Below are positions 5,287-10,360 of a stretch of 10,360 bases of DNA, piece after piece; the first letter of the stretch is position 1; each line of letters begins with the position of its first letter. Below the pieces are notes generated by a model. The model searched no databases. It worked only from the letters and a program-made list of their open reading frames with translations, and had not been told where the DNA came from. The position numbers were made by a program, and so were the translations under genes. Origin of the DNA: Nitrospinota bacterium (GTDB lineage: Bacteria > JADFOP01); contig JADFOP010000056.1 in the NCBI GenBank assembly GCA_022562795.1, forward strand, positions 1 through 10,360, given 5' to 3'.

Positions 5287-5293
5287 GGTCGGG

Positions 5294-6187
5294 TTAGCGG
5301 CTCGTCAGGCTGTTATAGATGGCCAACTCCCGTTCGGCCTCCTCTTTCATCCCCTTTTTCTCGTAGATGACGCCCAAGTTATAGTGGGCCCGAGCTTCAT
5401 TGGGATTGAGCTCGATGGCTTTTTTGAACTCGGCGATGGCCTCGTCGAGCATCCCTTTCTCGTCGAAAATGTAGCCCAGCCCGTAGTGGGCCTTGGTGTC
5501 TTGGGGGTTAAGTTTCACCGCTTCGATGAACGCTTTCATGGCCTTGTCTGTATCGTTACGTTCGTTGTAAACAAACCCAAGGGCGTAGTGGGCTCTACCG
5601 TTAGTCTGGTCGAGCTCAATGGCCCGGCGAAACTGCGCCTCGGCCTCTTGGAACTTCCCCTGACGAGAGAACTTAATGCCATCTCGCAGGGCTCTCTTGC
5701 TCGCTTCAGGGTCTACAGGTGTCTTAGGCACCGCCGCAACCTCGCGCCTCTCGGGGGGGGCTCGCCAGGCGGCCGGTGGAGGCGTGGCGGGCTCTGAACT
5801 AAAGGGCGACGCCGACATCTGGCGCCTCTCGGGGGGGGCTCGCCAGGCGGCCGGCGGAGCCGCGGCAGGCTGTTGCCTATAGGGAGGTGGAACCACGACG
5901 CCGACCCGCATCGCGCTAAGCTCTTCATTTAAGGCGGCGACCTGTTGCTGGAGCTTATCTCGTTGCCGCTCTAAATCCGCCTGATCCTGCTCCTGCTTCA
6001 TCTGTTCGCTTTCCAGACGTTGGACCTGTTTTGACAGCCGCGTGAGGGTAAAGGCTGTAGTCGTCTCGGTCGGCCGGGGCTCCGACTTGAACTTCGGGCC
6101 CCCTTCATCAAGGGCCCTCCCAACAGCTTGGCATCCCGCCAGCAGCGCCAAGCACCCTACGACGGCGAGCCATCGAGCGGGTCTCAT
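5294..6187 (-). CDS. TPR-repeat lipoprotein with coiled coil
   Basis: A 297-residue protein. The start at ATG 6187 is chosen over the upstream ATG at 6259 because it gives a clean lipoprotein signal, MRPARWLAVVGCLALLAGC (Cys19), and has a GAGAGG site at good spacing. After the signal comes a charged, Gln/Glu-rich segment (residues 45-93) typical of a coiled coil. Next is a proline-rich linker holding two copies of PPAAWRAPPERR (111-122 and 137-148). The C-terminal 135 residues contain about four tetratricopeptide repeats (from 163), seen in AHYALGFVYNERND, AHYGLGYIFDEKG and AHYNLGVIYEKKG. The domain order (lipid anchor, coiled coil, linker, TPR) recalls envelope scaffold proteins such as CpoB/YbgF, which coordinate peptidoglycan synthesis with outer-membrane constriction, but orthology is not claimed. 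It sits 7 bp before rlpA, supporting a cell-envelope or division role. Confidence 0.85.
   Translation of the reverse strand: MRPARWLAVVGCLALLAGCQAVGRALDEGGPKFKSEPRPTETTTAFTLTRLSKQVQRLESEQMKQEQDQADLERQRDKLQQQVAALNEELSAMRVGVVVPPPYRQQPAAAPPAAWRAPPERRQMSASPFSSEPATPPPAAWRAPPERREVAAVPKTPVDPEASKRALRDGIKFSRQGKFQEAEAQFRRAIELDQTNGRAHYALGFVYNERNDTDKAMKAFIEAVKLNPQDTKAHYGLGYIFDEKGMLDEAIAEFKKAIELNPNEARAHYNLGVIYEKKGMKEEAERELAIYNSLTSR
5744..5776. repeat. In-gene 33-bp direct repeat with G8 tract, copy 1
   Basis: Identical to 5822-5854, with a start-to-start spacing of 78 bp (26 codons), so the copies are in frame. It encodes most of the second PPAAWRAPPERR unit of the TPR lipoprotein. Each copy contains a run of eight G on the plus strand (C8 on the coding strand). 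Confidence 0.85.
5822..5854. repeat. In-gene 33-bp direct repeat with G8 tract, copy 2
   Basis: Partner of 5744-5776. It encodes most of the first PPAAWRAPPERR unit in the proline-rich linker of the TPR lipoprotein and also includes a run of eight G. Perfect identity at the DNA level suggests a recent duplication or gene conversion. Confidence 0.85.
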
Positions 6188-6268
6188 TATCTTTTTCCTC
6201 TCAGTCCTCGGGGTCGCTGGCTCCGGATTCAGCATGCCTCCAGCTCTTCTTGTTCTCACCCTCTGAAC

Positions 6269-8368
<2,100 letters not shown>

Positions 8369-8373
8369 GAGGG

Positions 8374-8841
8374 TTACCAGCGGTAGTGAGCAAACGCCTT
8401 GTTCGATTCCGCCATCTTGTGGATGTCTTCCTTGCGCTTGAAAGCAGCACCCTGACGGGTCGACGCATCAAGGATCTCGTTGGCGAGTCGCTCGGTCATC
8501 GTGTTCTCGCGCCGCTTGCGGGAAAAGTCGACCAGCCAGCGCACCGCCAGCGTGGTGGAACGGCGGGGCCGCACTTCGACCGGCACCTGATAGGAGGAGC
8601 CACCGACGCGGCGAGAACGCACCTCTACCTCGGGGCGGAGGTTGTCGATCGCCTTCTTGAGGGTCGTCATCGCGTCAGAGCCGCCGCGCTGCTCGACCAT
8701 CTCGAGCGCGCCGTAAACGATCCGCCGCGATATCTCCTTCTTCCCCTTCCAGAGCACCTTGTTGATGACCTGGCTGACGAGGACGCTGCGATATACCGGG
8801 TCGGGCGCAATCTTCTTGACTTCTGCCGGGGCTCTGCGCAT
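8374..8841 (-). CDS. rpsG: 30S ribosomal protein uS7
   Basis: A 155-residue protein, the usual bacterial length. It matches uS7 throughout: [19 protein letters not shown] at the start, then [20 protein letters not shown], the beta-hairpin region [31 protein letters not shown], and the end KAFAHYRW. uS7 nucleates assembly of the 30S head, contacts 16S rRNA near the E site, and in E. coli represses its own operon. The ATG at 8841 is chosen because a strong GGAGGGAGG site precedes it and because it gives the conserved N-terminus; an open frame continues upstream but is arginine/proline-rich and not conserved. It lies 163 nt after rpsL and 5 bp before fusA, the standard str order. Confidence 0.97.
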   Translation of the reverse strand: MRRAPAEVKKIAPDPVYRSVLVSQVINKVLWKGKKEISRRIVYGALEMVEQRGGSDAMTTLKKAIDNLRPEVEVRSRRVGGSSYQVPVEVRPRRSTTLAVRWLVDFSRKRRENTMTERLANEILDASTRQGAAFKRKEDIHKMAESNKAFAHYRW

Positions 8842-9004
8842 TAGTGCCTCCCTCCATGGCCGTGGGGCGCGCTTCGCCGAGCCATCGGCGTCGCTGGCGC
8901 GGACGCACGACGAAGGCGCATCTCCTGGGATGCGTCGAGGAGGAGGACACCGCGAGCGGGGTCGAGGGCCGGTGAGGCGCCGCCAAAGGTCGTGGTGAGT
9001 GGCA
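8842..9004 (-). promoter_or_regulatory. rpsL-rpsG intercistronic region, possible uS7 feedback site
   Basis: The 163-nt gap between rpsL and rpsG is GC-rich and contains several small inverted repeats. The clearest is CGCATC (8917-8922) pairing with GATGCG (8929-8934) across a six-base loop. In E. coli, uS7 binds the shorter spacer at the same place to repress translation. Position and structure make the same role possible here, but no sequence match to that site was recognised. Confidence 0.3.
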
Positions 9005-9376
9005 CTACTTGTCCTTCTTGGAGCCGTAACGAGAGCGAGCCTGCCTGCGCTCGGATACACCGGCGGCGTCGAGGGTGCCCCGGATGACCTTGTAGCGAAT
9101 ACCCGGGAGGTCCTTCACCCGGCCGCCACGAATCAGCACGATCGAATGCTCCTGGAGGTTGTGGCCTTCGCCGGGGATGAACGCGGTGACTTCAGTGCCC
9201 GAAGAGAGGCGGACGCGACAGACCTTCCGAAGTGCCGAATTCGGCTTCTTCGGGGTGATCGTGTACACCCGGGTACACACCCCGCGACGCTGCGGGGCTC
9301 CTCCGAGGCCCGGCGTCTTATCCTTCTTCGGTTTCCGAGCCCGGCCCTTACGGACCAGCTGCTCAATGGTCGGCAC
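9005..9376 (-). CDS. rpsL: 30S ribosomal protein uS12
   Basis: A 123-residue protein, essentially the E. coli length, and a clear uS12: [44 protein letters not shown] and GGRVKDLPG. It sits at the decoding centre and controls accuracy. The residues tied to streptomycin resistance are wild type (Lys43/Lys44 in TPKKPNS, Lys88 in GRVKDLPG), so no resistance change is seen; Asp89 is the residue that can be methylthiolated. The start is GTG at 9376, preceded by GAGGG at suitable spacing and giving the conserved MPTI N-terminus. An ATG lies four bases upstream in another frame and would make only five residues. First gene of the block; a promoter and a structured leader lie upstream. Confidence 0.97.
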   Translation of the reverse strand: MPTIEQLVRKGRARKPKKDKTPGLGGAPQRRGVCTRVYTITPKKPNSALRKVCRVRLSSGTEVTAFIPGEGHNLQEHSIVLIRGGRVKDLPGIRYKVIRGTLDAAGVSERRQARSRYGSKKDK

Positions 9377-9500
9377 TCATGCCCTCTCTAACTAGTTGTC
9401 GCGCAGCACAGCCCGAAGGTGCACCGCACATGCGAAAGTCGGCTCCTCGTCCGGCATCCGACTACATCGGAGGCCCGGCGATTCGCCGACCCAATCTGAT

Positions 9501-9563
9501 CCCCTTCTCAGGCGAAAAGCCCGGCTTGGATCGTCAGCCGGGCAAGCCCTTCGCGAGAAGGGG
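9501..9563 (-). promoter_or_regulatory. Nested hairpin in the rpsL leader, possible attenuator
   Basis: The outer arms are CCCCTTCTC (9501-9509) plus GCGAA (9512-9516), pairing with TTCGCGAGAAGGGG (9550-9563): 14 pairs with a two-base bulge. The inner arms are GCCCGGCT (9519-9526) and AGCCGGGC (9536-9543), eight perfect pairs around a nine-base loop. On the minus strand the inner stem is followed by TTTT, like a short terminator, but forming the outer stem would take up part of that tract's surroundings. It lies about 20-80 nt after the predicted transcription start and 125 nt before rpsL. It could be an attenuator, a ribosomal-protein leader, or a terminator for the upstream gene. Confidence 0.55.
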
Positions 9564-9589
9564 CTAGGGGACCGAAGTCACGGTTCTGG

Positions 9590-9618
9590 AGTATATAGAC
9601 GGCTCTTTCGGGGGTCAA
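9590..9618 (-). promoter_or_regulatory. Predicted sigma-70-type promoter for the str block
   Basis: On the minus strand, TTGACC (complement of 9613-9618) and TATACT (complement of 9590-9595) are separated by exactly 17 bp. Each box differs from consensus at one position. The predicted start is near 9583, giving a leader of about 207 nt before the rpsL GTG. The AT-rich -10 stands out in a GC-rich setting. Confidence 0.6.
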
Positions 9619-9955
9619 AGCGCGATCGGGAAAGGCGAGAAGGGGTTGATAGAACGGAAACTGTGCCACGGCACTTTGGGGCGTGATGACGCTCGCGGAT
9701 GGTGAGGTGCAATATCGATCACGTCCGACAATCGAAGGTATCCGAGGCGTATTTGGGAGTGCCCAGATAGGACAGATTCGCCAAAACAGGCGGCCTCCCT
9801 GATCATCGTCCTCCAAGCCTCGTCTCAAGCTACCGAGCCGTCCCGATAGCTCGAAGGTCCACTCCAATGAGATCACACTGGGGGATCGCGGGGTGATGTC
9901 ACCGGTTCGGGGACACCGAGCTTCGGAGGGGACTTCTCCGACCAGTCGCCAAGCG
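9619..9955. other. Gap with no recognisable gene
   Basis: About 340 bp between the rpsL promoter and the VOC-fold gene. Open frames here are low-complexity or overlap the VOC gene out of frame, and none has conserved-looking content. The only structure noted is a six-pair hairpin, TCGGAG (9923-9928) with CTCCGA (9936-9941), 15 bp past the VOC stop codon on the minus strand and without a T-run. No tRNA or mobile-element end was seen. Confidence 0.5.
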
Positions 9956-10354
9956 TCAGTCGATGTCGTCGAGTTCCTCGAAGAGGGTGATCTGAAGACC
10001 AGCCGGGGCTTCCAGCCTTGAGTTGAGCGAACGCCACGGTGTCTCCTTTGGAGATGCAACCAACTCGGCCCCTGCGGCCACCAGCTGGTCCGTTTTCGAT
10101 TCCGCATCGGTGACTTCGAAAGCAACGCGGATACTCCGGCTCACTTCGCGGCCGACCTCAAGTTGGTCGATCAGCCGCCTCTGCGCTGGATTGACGATCT
10201 CAAGCGTTGCCCGACCTGCCTGGAGAGCCATTACCCGGGCGTCCCCTTCGCTCTCGACATAGAACTCCTCCGTGAGACCCAATGCATCCCGGTAGAACGC
10301 CACCGCTTCGTCGAAATCATCGGCTTCAACCACGAGACGCAACTGCCTGACCAC
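9956..10354 (-). CDS. VOC superfamily (glyoxalase-fold) protein, start unconfirmed
   Basis: A 132-residue protein from GTG 10354 to TGA 9956. The frame stays open to the window edge, so the true start may lie further upstream. It has the paired beta-alpha-beta-beta-beta modules of the vicinal oxygen chelate fold: LRLVVEADDFDEAVAFYRDALGL opens module one, IRVAFEVTDAESKTDQLVAAGAEL opens module two, and APAGLQITLFEE closes it. Enzymes of this fold use two metal ligands per module. Here glutamates remain near Glu52 (TLEIV) and at the end of module two (ITLFEE), but no histidine stands at the start of either module. A classical metal-dependent glyoxalase I is therefore unlikely. A ligand-binding or resistance-type VOC protein is possible. 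It is probably a separate unit from the str block. Confidence 0.8.
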   Translation of the reverse strand: MVRQLRLVVEADDFDEAVAFYRDALGLTEEFYVESEGDARVMALQAGRATLEIVNPAQRRLIDQLEVGREVSRSIRVAFEVTDAESKTDQLVAAGAELVASPKETPWRSLNSRLEAPAGLQITLFEELDDID

Positions 10355-10360
10355 GGGCTC

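Noticed and set aside
6188-6259. 24-residue N-terminal extension of the TPR lipoprotein
   Set aside because: It would bury the lipoprotein signal peptide; the ATG at 6187 has its own ribosome binding site and a proper charged start.
8842-9060. Upstream extension of rpsG giving a 228-residue protein
   Set aside because: The extra 73 residues are Arg/Pro-rich and unlike uS7; a strong GGAGG site and the conserved N-terminus fix the start at 8841.
9005-9376. Streptomycin-resistance allele of rpsL
   Set aside because: The Lys residues at positions 43/44 and 88 are wild type.
9508-10125. 205-residue minus-strand frame upstream of rpsL
   Set aside because: It overlaps the VOC gene in another frame, the rpsL promoter and the leader hairpin, and shows no domain or motif.

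Overview
The window looks like a chromosomal segment of an uncultured, GC-rich bacterium. The gene-dense part is visibly GC-rich and carries a complete bacterial rpsL-rpsG-fusA (str) block, two probable lipoproteins and an RlpA-SPOR envelope protein, so a diderm (Gram-negative-type) cell is likely. Lineage cannot be fixed from sequence reading alone. The divergent EF-G, a THEP1-type NTPase and abundant small palindromic repeats would fit a deltaproteobacteria-like or candidate-phylum genome, but that is inference.

Layout. Positions 1-1194 (+ strand) hold two tandem paralogous genes for secreted proteins of unknown function; the first is cut by the window edge. They are more AT-rich than the rest and converge on the large minus-strand block. 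Positions 1195-1594 hold no gene but a dense cluster of hairpin repeats: three 28-bp units with compensating stem changes, two 31-bp direct repeats, a 15-bp palindrome in three copies and a terminator-like hairpin. One repeat copy runs into the 3' end of the neighbouring NTPase gene and supplies its last residues.

From 9376 down to 1595 every gene is on the minus strand. The order of transcription is rpsL, rpsG, fusA, TPR lipoprotein, RlpA-SPOR lipoprotein, a small zinc-ribbon-like protein, an NrnA-type DHH phosphoesterase, an enoyl-CoA hydratase/isomerase, a 51-residue very basic protein, and a THEP1-type NTPase. Most gaps are 5-35 bp, so long co-transcribed stretches are likely; larger gaps lie after rpsL (163), fusA (81) and the hydratase (128). 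No tuf gene follows fusA.

Upstream of rpsL there is a good sigma-70-type promoter (TTGACC, 17 bp, TATACT). It is followed by a leader of about 200 nt carrying a long nested hairpin ending in a short U-run, a candidate attenuator or ribosomal-protein-type leader. Further upstream, 9619-9955 shows no convincing gene, and 9956-10354 encodes a VOC/glyoxalase-fold protein whose start cannot be confirmed at the window edge.

The points most worth a second look are the str-operon EF-G with both domain IV tip loops unlike the canonical ones, the structured rpsL leader, the covarying hairpin repeats, the repeat-derived tail of the NTPase, an unrecognised 51-residue basic protein, and the tandem secreted paralogues.
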